A DNA stretch of 64,000 bases from Acidobacteriaceae bacterium (GTDB taxonomy: Bacteria; Acidobacteriota; Terriglobia; Terriglobales; Acidobacteriaceae). Location: contig PLXE01000091.1 of the NCBI GenBank assembly GCA_003151335.1, positions 1 to 64,000 of the forward strand, read 5' to 3'. Each line of letters begins with the position of its first letter. Position 1 is the stretch's first letter. The position numbers and the translations under genes were made by a program. Shown here piece by piece: positions 1-8,595 of the stretch. A model generated the notes under the pieces. The model was given only the letters and a program-made list of their open reading frames with translations. It was not told the origin of the DNA and made no database searches.

Positions 1-24
1 AGCATCCTGCTTAGTAATTGCCAT
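1..24 (-). CDS. Partial CDS, first 8 codons only
   Basis: On the minus strand an ATG at 24-22 opens a frame reading MAITKQDA that runs off the window edge. A strong ribosome binding site (GGAGG, complement of about 31-35) sits 6 bases upstream, so this is probably the true start of a leftward gene. Eight residues are too few to identify the product. It is not part of the rightward hydrogenase operon. Confidence 0.5.
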
Positions 25-655
25 GGGGGCCTCCGAATCGATGAACGTAATTTGCGTGTATGGGGAGAAAGCGCGGACGCAACTTGGGCTGCTTCACAAT
101 GCAGCGGCGGGCAGTAAACTCAGTTGGCAACTACGATGCCGCCTTCCACATGAACACGCACTAACTCTTAGGCAGCGATTATGACCGGCTCCAATTTCAG
201 CATGTGCTCATTTCCGCGCCAAGACTAGTGCGCAGGTCACAACCGGTTGTGAGCGAAGACGCGAAAGGCCATGGCCAGGGAACAGGGCACAGGGACTAGC
301 AGGTAGGAATTGGCTAATGACGATGAGCTTTTGCGCGCGTCTCGGTATCTGTCAAAACCCAGCCACTATCCACTGCCTTGTACGACAGCAACAGAATTCC
401 TACAATGCTGGCCGATATGAGGTTTGCGGGGGTGCCTGCGCGGTAGCGTTCGAGGTTTGAGTTGGGCGCCCGAGGGAGAAAGTATGGGCTGCGCCAGAAG
501 ACAGAGATGGCAACCTCATTTCTTCATCGCTAAATACCCCACCAAAGCAATATATCGACGATATGTGGCTGGTGATCGGCCTCTTACTCCCCAGCCGCTG
601 CCTGCAAAGGCGTCACAGGCCTTTGTGCGCCAGCCCAGCAGGCAATGCGCATCGG
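25..655. other. Non-coding stretch
   Basis: About 630 bases lie between the start of the leftward partial gene and the stop of the leftward hydrogenase protease. An open frame exists at 424-747 on the plus strand but it is arginine-rich, overlaps the protease antisense and has no recognisable domain. I see no RNA gene, repeat or terminator here that I could defend. Confidence 0.4.
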
Positions 656-1186
656 CTACTTGCGGAGCGGTTCCCACCAAGCCTTGGCTTGGGCAGGTGA
701 ACCTTTATTCGCGTACTGAACCCCAAGCCGATCGAGTTCGACGATAACTAATAGGATCGCGTGGTCGACCGCTTTCCGCACGGGTTCACTCAGTCCCGGC
801 CCAGAGTCAAATTGTTGTCCGCTTATTCCGATCAGTAACAAATCCTCAGGAGCTCGCCCGACCATGTCGGCAAGGAATAGCGATTCTGTCAATGCCAGCG
901 AGTGAGCATCGATGCCTGTTAGCGCCGGACGATGGCGCAATATATCTTCTTTGCGGTAGAGCGTCACCGACCCCGCGGGCTCGCCAGTGCGCACCGAGTC
1001 CACCAGAATCACCGCGTCTGTAGTGGAGAGATCAGCAGCGAGATCCAGGCCACGTGTGCCCAGATCGGCGACCTCAACGCCTTCGAAAAAGTCATAGCGC
1101 GAGTCCAGCAAGCGCACGGTGTAAGGCCCAACCCCATCGTCCCCTGCTAGAACGTTCCCAATGCCGCCGATTAGAACCCGCTTCAT
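656..1186 (-). CDS. Hydrogenase maturation protease, M52 family
   Basis: This is a [NiFe]-hydrogenase maturation endopeptidase (HyaD/HoxW/HycI family, peptidase M52), which removes the C-terminal tail of the large subunit after nickel insertion. The frame opens further upstream, but ATG at 1186 starts the conserved MKRVLIGGIGN N-terminus and has an AAGG site just before it. The 176-residue length is normal. Visible motifs are GNVLAGDDGVGP near residue 10, an Asp in VADLGTRG and a His in GIDAHSLAL, matching the nickel-contacting acidic and His residues of the family. It is divergent from the hydrogenase operon that starts near 1.78 kb, and MvhA at 12109 carries the tail this enzyme would cut. 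Which hydrogenase it serves is inference. Confidence 0.9.
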   Translation of the reverse strand: MKRVLIGGIGNVLAGDDGVGPYTVRLLDSRYDFFEGVEVADLGTRGLDLAADLSTTDAVILVDSVRTGEPAGSVTLYRKEDILRHRPALTGIDAHSLALTESLFLADMVGRAPEDLLLIGISGQQFDSGPGLSEPVRKAVDHAILLVIVELDRLGVQYANKGSPAQAKAWWEPLRK

Positions 1187-1704
1187 GATGCCTTCAACTT
1201 TGACCGGGTGGCGAAATCGTTTCCATGAAAGTACTCGTCCGACATCGAAATGATCCGATTTCTGCAAATTGAACTGCAACTCTTGCCCGGGCATCGATCA
1301 GGGTTTCCCGTGCTGGGGTGTGACGACCTGACGGGAGGCCCCTCCACCTTCGACCTAAAGAGGAGCGCGGCCTGACGTTCGACGGGACAACGGCCATAAT
1401 GTATCCGGACGGCGGTATGCTTGGAGGCCCCTGTCTATTCTTGTGAGCCTTCTGTTACAACTTTAAACATACGAAACCCTGCGTACGAAGGCTGCCAGAA
1501 GACTCGGCAAAAGCCTGGGCGGCAGGTTTGATTTTGTTAGCTTGGGAGTACTGTTAGCCGCCAGTACGTAGCGCAGATCTGTAAATATAGTTCTGCCGTT
1601 ATTGTAAAGACAATTGCGCTGTGTCGGCTGGTCAGAATGGAATGGGACTGAAGCGAGGTGCCATTTTGGGAATCAGAGAAAGATAAAGAAGAGGTAAATT
1701 TAAC
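1187..1704. other. Intergenic region upstream of the hydrogenase operon
   Basis: About 500 bases between two divergent transcription units. Short open frames on the minus strand (1194-1397, 1537-1719) have no domain or ribosome binding site. The right part becomes AT-rich toward the promoter at 1705-1733. I see no gene. Confidence 0.4.
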
Positions 1705-1733
1705 TTGCTTGATATTCAATCTATTTTTATAAT
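1705..1733 (+). promoter_or_regulatory. Sigma-70-type promoter of the MarR/hydrogenase operon
   Basis: TTGCTT at 1705-1710 and a perfect TATAAT at 1728-1733 are separated by 17 bases, in an AT-rich patch 50 bases before the MarR start codon. The spacer contains TTGATATTCAA (1709-1719), a dyad with TTGA/TCAA arms. This could be an operator for the adjacent MarR-type regulator; operator function is inference. Confidence 0.55.
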
Positions 1734-1782
1734 TTAGTCAGGTTGACCTCATCGCCTACTCCTTATTCGACGAGGGTGTGCC

Positions 1783-2406
1783 ATGGCTCGAAGCGGGAGA
1801 ACGGGCTCCATTCAACAGTTCCTGGGAAGTGCCCACCTCTTCTCCTCCGCGTTGACCGAAATCCTTCAAAACCGTTTGTTGTGGGAAGCAGGCGCCACGA
1901 ATCTGAGTTTTTCGCAGTTGAAGCTCCTGCAATTACTCGCGATTACCGAAACCCAGACCATAGGCGAATTGGCTGCATTTCTCGGGGTGAGCAACGCCGC
2001 GGCAAGCAAGACAGTGGAGAAACTGGTTCAGAGCGGTTGGGTGTCTCGTACTACAGCGGAAAGCGACAGACGAACAGCGCACGTTGCCCTGACACGTCGG
2101 GCCCATCATTTGCTTGCGGTCTATGAGCGGAAGCGTCAGCAAAAACTGGCAAAGGTGTTCGACAAGGCATCTTTGGAGGAGTTGCGGAGGATGGCCACGC
2201 TCATGGACCAGATTACGGTCGAGATGGTGAATCACAGCGCGAAGCCCGAGGACATCTGTCTGCACTGCGGAATTTATTTTCGAGACAAGTGCCTGGTTCG
2301 TGATTTAGGTGGACACAGTTGCCTGTACCGGCGGCGGGCAAAAATCACGAGCGAGCGGGGGGCGCGGCGGAATGAAAATTGTGCCATGAAGTTGACACTC
2401 AAGTAG
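1783..2406 (+). CDS. MarR-family transcriptional regulator with C-terminal Cys cluster
   Basis: The first 150 residues or so form a winged-helix MarR domain: an N-terminal helix, IGELAAFLGVSNAAASKTVEKL as helix-turn-helix, then a DRRTAHVALT wing. The C-terminus is unusual: after residue 155 four cysteines follow in the order C-x2-C-x7-C-x9-C (ICLHCGIYF...KCLV...HSC), then a basic tail. Such clusters commonly bind zinc or an Fe-S cluster; here a redox or metal switch is inferred. The gene precedes the hydrogenase/Hdr/ETF run by 52 bases in the same direction, so it is likely the operon's own regulator. ATG at 1783 has a GAGGGTG site upstream. Confidence 0.8.
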   Translation: MARSGRTGSIQQFLGSAHLFSSALTEILQNRLLWEAGATNLSFSQLKLLQLLAITETQTIGELAAFLGVSNAAASKTVEKLVQSGWVSRTTAESDRRTAHVALTRRAHHLLAVYERKRQQKLAKVFDKASLEELRRMATLMDQITVEMVNHSAKPEDICLHCGIYFRDKCLVRDLGGHSCLYRRRAKITSERGARRNENCAMKLTLK

Positions 2407-2458
2407 TTGGTGTACAGCGTACGGAACCGGTCAGGCGTCCGGTTCGGAAAGTGCTCCG

Positions 2459-3604
2459 ATGTCAGCCTTGGCTGGTCGGTTGCATTTGGATGGTTGGCGC
2501 TGGGTATTCCTGGTGATGATTTCCGGAGGGGCCGTTGCGAGCTTTTTGGCAGCGGGACACGGGCTGGGAGCCACAACGCGGCTCAGCGATGCAATTCCTT
2601 GGGGTCTCTGCCTCGGGTTGAATGTCTTCTGCGGCATCGCCTTGGCGGCAGGCGCGCTGACATGGGCAATCGTTGCTTTTGTTGTGGGTGGCGGCGACTG
2701 GCGAATCGTCGGGCGGGCGAGCCTCTTGACCGGGTCAATCGGTTACGTTGTCGCGATGCTGGGGGCCATCGCCAATGAAGCCCCCAACAACCACTTGCTT
2801 TCAACGCTGATCCGCGGATGGACACCGCGGTCGATTCTATCGGGAGCAGCTTGGACCTGTTTGCTGCTGGCCGCCCTGTTGTTCATTGAGTTCCTGCCTG
2901 ATCACTCTTTCCGGCTAATCCGTAAGTGGTGGTTTGTGAAATTCCAGCGACTGGAACTGCCACTGCTGTTCCTGGTCACAATTTTGGCGGTGCTTCATCA
3001 ATTCGGCTTGAGCCGCCTGATCGTGCTTGCTGGAACACGGTTCTCTCCCCTGTGGTTGGGTCCCAGTTTGTCCATGATCTTCTACACGTCTTCGGTGCTG
3101 GGGGCGCTCGCGGTACTCCTTTTCGCTTCCTGGAGGAGTTGGGTTGCTTTCGGTAAAACGCTTCCTTTGCCGGTGCTGCCGGTAATCGCGCGCGCCCTCA
3201 CAGCCGCGGCATTCGTTTATCTGCTCGTAAGACTGATGGACTTACTGGAACGTGGGCTGTTCTCATCCCTGTTCACCATGACGCGCGAAGGCCTGCTGCT
3301 CCTGCTGGAGATTGTCGTCCTCCTCATCGGGATGATGTGGATCAAGGGCAATGAGCATAAACCGCGCGAACTGTTTGTTGGTTCCGCCCTGATCATCGCG
3401 GGGGTAATGGCAAATCGCCTCAATACCGCGATTACCGCGCTCGAAGCCGGGACAGGCCAGAATTACTTGCCGCGTTGGGGCGAATTCCTGATCGCCTACA
3501 GCTTGGTGGCAGTGGGCGTGGGGGCTTTCGCTTTGGCAGTGAAGCATCTGTCCGTCTTGTCAGAAGTCGATGCGGGAACACAAGCCAGTTTTTCTTTTGG
3601 GTAG
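2459..3604 (+). CDS. NrfD/HybB-type integral membrane subunit
   Basis: A 381-residue polytopic protein with about ten hydrophobic helices, of the NrfD/PsrC/HybB family that passes electrons between periplasmic or cytoplasmic Fe-S partners and quinone. The late motif NRLNTAITALEAG followed by LPRWGEFLIA is close to the HybB signature. No HybA-like ferredoxin gene accompanies it, so its electron partner is probably one of the Fe-S proteins downstream. It begins 52 bases after the MarR gene and ends 8 bases before the HdrD-like gene. GGAAAG precedes the ATG at 2459. Family assignment is firm; the partner is inference. Confidence 0.8.
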   Translation: MSALAGRLHLDGWRWVFLVMISGGAVASFLAAGHGLGATTRLSDAIPWGLCLGLNVFCGIALAAGALTWAIVAFVVGGGDWRIVGRASLLTGSIGYVVAMLGAIANEAPNNHLLSTLIRGWTPRSILSGAAWTCLLLAALLFIEFLPDHSFRLIRKWWFVKFQRLELPLLFLVTILAVLHQFGLSRLIVLAGTRFSPLWLGPSLSMIFYTSSVLGALAVLLFASWRSWVAFGKTLPLPVLPVIARALTAAAFVYLLVRLMDLLERGLFSSLFTMTREGLLLLLEIVVLLIGMMWIKGNEHKPRELFVGSALIIAGVMANRLNTAITALEAGTGQNYLPRWGEFLIAYSLVAVGVGAFALAVKHLSVLSEVDAGTQASFSFG

Positions 3605-3612
3605 GTGCACCG

Positions 3613-4833
3613 ATGGGTACTGCAAGCCACAATATTGCTACGCAATCAAAAACGCTGCCGTGCGAGATGACCTTGGAGAACCTTACCGAGTTTCCCGAGG
3701 GCAGGCGCGTCTTGACCTGCATTCAGTGCGGGACTTGCGCCGGCACGTGCCCCTACGGGGAACTGATGCAGTACCCGCCGCGGCGCATTATCGGCATGTT
3801 GCGCGCTGGGGAGTTGGAGAAAGTCTTTACCAGCGACAGTCTGCTGGAATGTGTTGCCTGCTATGCGTGCACGGCGAAGTGTCCTCGCGGGATCGATCTC
3901 ACGGGCGTGCTTTTGCCGTTAATTAAGGAGCAAGTACTCTTGCATCTGCCGGTGATGCCAGCAGAGTTACAGAAGGCGTTGGAAAACAAGCTCCGCTATG
4001 GGAACCCCATGGGAGAATCGCCGCGAAAGCGCGCCGCCTGGGTGAAAACCGCCGGCGTGCCTGTTCGTATCCTGTCCGAAGATCCCCGCCCGGCAGAAGT
4101 CCTCTGGTACGTTGAGTGCTATACCTCCTACCATCCACGGGGACAGGACAACGCGCGCGCCACCGCGCGGCTGCTGCACGCTCTGGGGATTGATTTCGCA
4201 ATCCTGGGCAACGAGGAGAAATGCGCCGGTGAATGCGGCCGTCTGTCCTGGGAACGCGGACTGTACAACACCCTCATGGAATACAACATGCTGGTGTTCG
4301 CGAAATACCAGTTCAAGATGATCGTCACTTCCTGCCCACACGCTTACGACGCGTTCCGCTACCGCTACCCGATCGTGGGCTTCAATTACAGGATCAGCCC
4401 GGTACCACCTTTTTTCGCGCAATATCTTCCACAGCTCAAGTCCATCCTAAAGCGCAATCTGAACTACACCGTCACCTACCACGACTCCTGCTGCCTGGGC
4501 CGTCACAACAATTTGTATGAAGAACCTCGTGCCCTGCTGCGAGCCATTCCGGGCGTCAAGCTGGTGGAGATGGTCCACAACCGCGTGAATACCATCTGCT
4601 GTGGCGGGGGAGGCGGCGGCATGTGGCTGGACACGTATTACAAGACCAAAGGTATCGAACGGCTGTCTGAGCGGCGCGTCAAGGAAGCCATTGCTACTGG
4701 AGCGGACGTCCTGGCTGTGGCCTGTCCCTACGAAGTTTCGCGGTTTGAAGATGCTCTCAAAGTGTTGGGTCACGAAAAGAAGATGATCGTCCGCGACATC
4801 ACCGAACTGCTGGCCGAAGCCATAGAGGTATAA
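3613..4833 (+). CDS. Soluble HdrD-like Fe-S oxidoreductase (HdrC+HdrB fusion type)
   Basis: This 406-residue protein joins two [4Fe-4S] ferredoxin motifs (Cys36/39/42/46 and Cys80/83/86/90) to two CCG domains, the layout of heterodisulfide reductase HdrD or fused HdrCB. The second CCG domain is complete (TYHDSCCLGRHN about 288-299 and CCGGGGGG from 329). The first is partly altered: Cys169, KCAGECGR (204-208) and SCPHAYD (241) lack the usual CPHC second Cys. It has no membrane segment. A longer open frame begins at 3475 but overlaps the previous gene, so ATG at 3613 is preferred. It sits 3 bases before EtfB and probably stands in for HdrBC as electron acceptor or donor of the HdrA unit. Confidence 0.85.
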   Translation: MGTASHNIATQSKTLPCEMTLENLTEFPEGRRVLTCIQCGTCAGTCPYGELMQYPPRRIIGMLRAGELEKVFTSDSLLECVACYACTAKCPRGIDLTGVLLPLIKEQVLLHLPVMPAELQKALENKLRYGNPMGESPRKRAAWVKTAGVPVRILSEDPRPAEVLWYVECYTSYHPRGQDNARATARLLHALGIDFAILGNEEKCAGECGRLSWERGLYNTLMEYNMLVFAKYQFKMIVTSCPHAYDAFRYRYPIVGFNYRISPVPPFFAQYLPQLKSILKRNLNYTVTYHDSCCLGRHNNLYEEPRALLRAIPGVKLVEMVHNRVNTICCGGGGGGMWLDTYYKTKGIERLSERRVKEAIATGADVLAVACPYEVSRFEDALKVLGHEKKMIVRDITELLAEAIEV

Positions 4834-4836
4834 ACC

Positions 4837-5622
4837 ATGAAGATCATTGTGCTACTCAAAATGGTCCCCGACGTAGTCGAAGAACTGGAAGTCGCCGCCG
4901 ATGGCAAAACCCTTGATAGCGAGTTTCTGCGCCTAATAGCGAACGAACTCGACGCTCAGGCGCTGGAAGAGGCACTGCTTCTGAAGGAGAAATACACCGG
5001 GACCGTGACCGTCGTGTCCTTGGACGCTCCCGAGGTGGATGATGCTCTGTTTACCGCCCTGGCCAAGGGCGCCGATCGAGCAATCAAAATCACCGGCGGC
5101 GACGGAGCGCTCGGCACTCGTGCGGGAGCCTATCTCCTGGCACAGGCGCTTTCCACCATTCAAGGCTTGTTGCCTGCCGACCTCATCCTTACCGGAGCGC
5201 AGGCGATTGACGATCTCGACGGACTCACCGCTCCCTTGATCTCGCACCTGTTGCGATTGCCGCAACTCGGGATTGTCACAAAGGTGAGCGTGGACACTGC
5301 CGCCGGAGTCGCAACCGTATTGCGAGAGTTCCCCGGCGGAGTCCGCGGTGAGTACGAAATCAAGCTGCCCGCAGTGCTTGGAATCCAGGCAGCCGAGAAG
5401 CCACCGCGCTATGTGCCGGTGGCCAAAGTGCGGGCGGCCATGAAATCCCAGGTGATCCACTCCGTGCCCGCTCCCATGATGGCCGATGGCGGTGTTGCCT
5501 TATTGCAAGTAGCGGCGATGGCCAAGCCCGAAGTAACCGAGCACGCGCAGATGCTCCGAGGCTCTCCGGAAGAGATTGCCGATCAACTCTGCGAGATTCT
5601 GGCCGCTCGCGGCCTGGTCTAG
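4837..5622 (+). CDS. etfB: Electron transfer flavoprotein, beta subunit
   Basis: A full-length 261-residue EtfB. The N-terminus MKIIVLLKMVPD, the central LTGAQAIDDLDG and the GGVRGEYEIKLPAVLGIQ stretch are typical of the beta subunit, which binds AMP or a second FAD and pairs with EtfA. Partner dehydrogenases are not in the window. It lies between the HdrD-like gene and EtfA with 3- and 11-base gaps, so the pair is co-transcribed with Fe-S proteins of the EtfD/Hdr class. Whether it is a bifurcating ETF cannot be settled by eye. Confidence 0.93.
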   Translation: MKIIVLLKMVPDVVEELEVAADGKTLDSEFLRLIANELDAQALEEALLLKEKYTGTVTVVSLDAPEVDDALFTALAKGADRAIKITGGDGALGTRAGAYLLAQALSTIQGLLPADLILTGAQAIDDLDGLTAPLISHLLRLPQLGIVTKVSVDTAAGVATVLREFPGGVRGEYEIKLPAVLGIQAAEKPPRYVPVAKVRAAMKSQVIHSVPAPMMADGGVALLQVAAMAKPEVTEHAQMLRGSPEEIADQLCEILAARGLV

Positions 5623-5633
5623 AAAGGGGGCCT

Positions 5634-6623
5634 ATGGCAGGCAATGTTTGGGTACTCGCTGAACAGTGGAGAGGCCAGCTCTCTGAGATTACGTACGAAG
5701 TCCTGGCGCTGGGTAAGGAGCTGGCCACCGCTCTGGGATGTGATCTTCAGGCGGTGCTCCTCGGTCACAACGTCAAGCCGCTGGCTGCGAGTTTGGGCAA
5801 GGCGGATTCCGTGCTTTGCCTCGACCATTCTGCGCTGGCCACGCCGGTGGCCGAGATCTTCGCCCACGCCTTGACGCCGATCATACGCGCCAGGAGTCCA
5901 CAAGCCATCCTGATGCCGCTTACCAACGTGAGTTTGGGAGTTGCGTCTCTTCTGGCCGAGGAGCTTGGGATTGGCTGTGTCAATTTCTGCCGGGATGTGC
6001 GAGCGGTGGATGGCAGCCTGCAAACCCGATCCGTCCTCTACGGCGGCAAGATGGAGGCCATCGTCAAGCCCGCGCAGAGACCTGCGATTCTGGGCATCTT
6101 GCCCGGGGTTCGTCCGCCTGACGAGGGGCTGGCTGAAACCGTGCCGCCCATCGAAGACGTGACCGTAGATGTGCAAGAGTCATCCAGCATTCGCTGGAAA
6201 CGCTACATCGAGCCTGAAATCGGTGATGTTGATATCAGCAAACAGGAAGTCCTGGTATCGGTGGGCCGGGGGCTTCAGTCCCCCGATAATGTCGCCGTGG
6301 CAGCGGAGCTGGCCGAAGCATTGGGTGGCGCGGTGTGCGGGTCGCGTCCGGTGATTGATCAGGGTTGGCTGCCGCTTTCCCGGCAGGTGGGCAAGTCTGG
6401 AGTGGTGGTGAAGCCGAAGCTGTACCTGGCAGCCGGTATCAGCGGCGCGCCGGAGCATGTGGAAGGCATGAAGAACAGCGAACTCATCATTGCCATCAAC
6501 ACCGATGAGCAGGCGCCCATCTTCCACGTGGCGCAATATGGCATCGCCGCCGACGTTATGGATCTGCTGCCCGCGCTCACCGAGGCAGTGCGCAGCCGGA
6601 AAGAGGTCAAAAGCCATGCCTGA
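5634..6623 (+). CDS. etfA: Electron transfer flavoprotein, alpha subunit
   Basis: A 329-residue EtfA with the C-terminal FAD domain clearly visible: GSRPVIDQGWLP, QVGKSGVVVKPKLYLAAGIS, and the AINTDEQAPIF / YGIAADV block. It forms the ETF heterodimer with the preceding gene. GGGGG lies four bases before the ATG. The stop overlaps the start of the next gene by 8 bases (ATGCCTGA), showing tight translational coupling to the membrane EtfD-like protein, the expected electron acceptor of an ETF feeding the membrane. Confidence 0.93.
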   Translation: MAGNVWVLAEQWRGQLSEITYEVLALGKELATALGCDLQAVLLGHNVKPLAASLGKADSVLCLDHSALATPVAEIFAHALTPIIRARSPQAILMPLTNVSLGVASLLAEELGIGCVNFCRDVRAVDGSLQTRSVLYGGKMEAIVKPAQRPAILGILPGVRPPDEGLAETVPPIEDVTVDVQESSSIRWKRYIEPEIGDVDISKQEVLVSVGRGLQSPDNVAVAAELAEALGGAVCGSRPVIDQGWLPLSRQVGKSGVVVKPKLYLAAGISGAPEHVEGMKNSELIIAINTDEQAPIFHVAQYGIAADVMDLLPALTEAVRSRKEVKSHA

Positions 6624-8580
6624 TCCGGCGATTTTCAACTATTTCGGAGTGCCGGGATACTCATTGCTGTGGTTGCTCACCTTGATCTCCTTTCTTGTCT
6701 TCGGGAGACAGGTGACGCGCCATGTTAGAGTCCTGGCACACGCACGCGCCGAGAATCGCTGGGACCAGATTGGCAAGCGGATCGGGCTGGTAGTGACCAA
6801 CGTGCTGGGTCAGCGGCGGCTCTTCGATGAACCGTTGATTGGTGCCGCTCATTTTGTGATCTTCTGGGCTTTTGTTCTTTACGCCACCACATTTTTCTGG
6901 AGTTTGTTCCGAGGTCTGGTCCCTGCTATGGCCATTCCGTATCCCGACGAAGTAGCCTGGATCGCCACTTCGGTGCAGGTGATAGGGGTGTTGGCGGTCG
7001 TCGCGCTGTGTGTGGCAGCAGTGCGGCGATACATCTTCACACCGGTGAGTCTGGAGCGATCGTGGGATGCGGCGATCATTCTTCTCCTCATCGCCCTCGT
7101 TCTACTGTCCTCGCTTGCCGGTGCTGGATTCCGAGCATTGGCGGCCACAGAAGGAGAATCTTCTAGGTCCGTAGGCGGCTTCTTGGGTGGACTGTTTGCC
7201 TATCTTGGTGTCAGCCCCGCCCATGCGCCGACTCTTTATCTGGCGGCTTGGTGGATCCACATGATCACGGTGCTTGGATTCCTGGCCTACCTGCCATACT
7301 CCAAGCACCTTCATCTGCTGGCTTCGCCCTTCAGCGTCTTCTTTGCTTCGCTGCAGCCCAGCAAGATGCCGCCAGCGTCCGAAGGAGCCTCCCGCTTGGA
7401 AGAATTCACCTGGCGGGAACTTTTCAGCGGGTTGGCATGCGCCGAGTGCGGCCGCTGCGACCGCGCATGTCCCAGTTTTGATTGCGGGGACCCGCTGTCT
7501 CCGAAGCAGCTTATCCATCACGTCAAGGAGCTTGTACTGACGCTGGATTCTGTATCAAGCCATGGCAAGACGTTTCTGGGCGATGTGGTCCGGCCAGAAG
7601 ACATCTGGGCCTGCACGACCTGTGCCTCATGCATGGACCGCTGCCCGGTCTTCAACGAACACATCCCCCTTGTGATGGAGATGCGGCGGAAGCTTGTCTC
7701 GGAAGGCCAGGTCCCGCCAGGTCTCCCGGAGGCGCTGAACAACCTGGCGCGTTATGGCAACTCCTTCGGGCAGTCGGAACGCAAGCGTGCCGTGTGGACC
7801 CAGAGCCTGGGTTTCAAGCCCAAAGACGCGCGCAAGGAAACGGTGCAGTGGCTGTGGTACCTGGGCGAGTACGCCTGTTATCACCCGGGGCTGCAGAGCA
7901 TCACGCGATCGCTGGCTCGCACTTTGTATGCCGCTAAAGTGGATTACGGCATTGTCTATGAGTCCGAGCGGAACTCGGGCAACGACGTGCGCCGGGTTGG
8001 CGAAGAAGGGCTCTTCGAGCTATTGCGGCAGAAGAACACCGCCATGCTGCAACAGGCGCACTTCGACGGTCTATTCACCACGGATCCGCATGTCTACAAC
8101 ACATTCAAGAATGAATACCCAGAGCTGAACCATGGCCGGCATCCTATCCGTCACTACACGGAACTGCTGGCGACTCTGTTTGATCATGGTGAGTTGAAGG
8201 CGGCGCGCAAGCTGCCCTACCGGGTGACCTACCACGATCCCTGTTATCTCGGCCGCTACAACGGAGTCTACGATGCGCCGCGAAGGGTGCTGCAGGCCAT
8301 TGGGGTGGAACTGGCGGAGATGCCTCGTTCCCGTCGGCAGAGCTTCTGCTGTGGCGGAGGCGGTGGTCGTATCTGGATGGAAGAGGCTGGCCAGGCGCAC
8401 TCTCGCCCCAGCGAAAGCCGGGTGCGCGAGGCCGCCAGTCTGGATGGAGTTCGTTACCTGGTGGTGACGTGTCCGAAAGACTACGTCATGTTCACCGATG
8501 CTCTGAAGACTACGGGACTGGAAGGCAAGTTGTTGGTTAAGGACATTGCCGAACTCGTGGAGGAAGCGGTTGCAGCTTAG
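6616..8580 (+). CDS. Membrane-bound EtfD/HdrD-like Fe-S oxidoreductase
   Basis: This 654-residue protein starts with about five or six membrane helices (roughly residues 15-245, NarI/HdrE-like), then two [4Fe-4S] motifs (CAECGRCDRACP and CTTCASCMDRCP), then two CCG domains. This is the EtfD or fused HdrED layout, which takes ETF electrons to the quinone pool. The second CCG domain is intact (YHDPCYLGRYN, CCGGGGGR). The first has lost its ligands: where the family has C-x-GD and TCPHC it has RNSGND and TDPHV, so only one noncubane-type cluster is likely. The ATG at 6616 overlaps etfA by 8 bases. It is a paralogue of the soluble protein at 3613 (shared RYGN...RKRA.W linker). Confidence 0.85.
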   Translation: MPDPAIFNYFGVPGYSLLWLLTLISFLVFGRQVTRHVRVLAHARAENRWDQIGKRIGLVVTNVLGQRRLFDEPLIGAAHFVIFWAFVLYATTFFWSLFRGLVPAMAIPYPDEVAWIATSVQVIGVLAVVALCVAAVRRYIFTPVSLERSWDAAIILLLIALVLLSSLAGAGFRALAATEGESSRSVGGFLGGLFAYLGVSPAHAPTLYLAAWWIHMITVLGFLAYLPYSKHLHLLASPFSVFFASLQPSKMPPASEGASRLEEFTWRELFSGLACAECGRCDRACPSFDCGDPLSPKQLIHHVKELVLTLDSVSSHGKTFLGDVVRPEDIWACTTCASCMDRCPVFNEHIPLVMEMRRKLVSEGQVPPGLPEALNNLARYGNSFGQSERKRAVWTQSLGFKPKDARKETVQWLWYLGEYACYHPGLQSITRSLARTLYAAKVDYGIVYESERNSGNDVRRVGEEGLFELLRQKNTAMLQQAHFDGLFTTDPHVYNTFKNEYPELNHGRHPIRHYTELLATLFDHGELKAARKLPYRVTYHDPCYLGRYNGVYDAPRRVLQAIGVELAEMPRSRRQSFCCGGGGGRIWMEEAGQAHSRPSESRVREAASLDGVRYLVVTCPKDYVMFTDALKTTGLEGKLLVKDIAELVEEAVAA

Positions 8581-8595
8581 GTAGGAGCACTTCCC

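Noticed and set aside
424-747. Open frame of 107 codons on the plus strand
   Set aside because: Arginine-rich, no ribosome binding site or domain, and overlaps the hydrogenase protease antisense.
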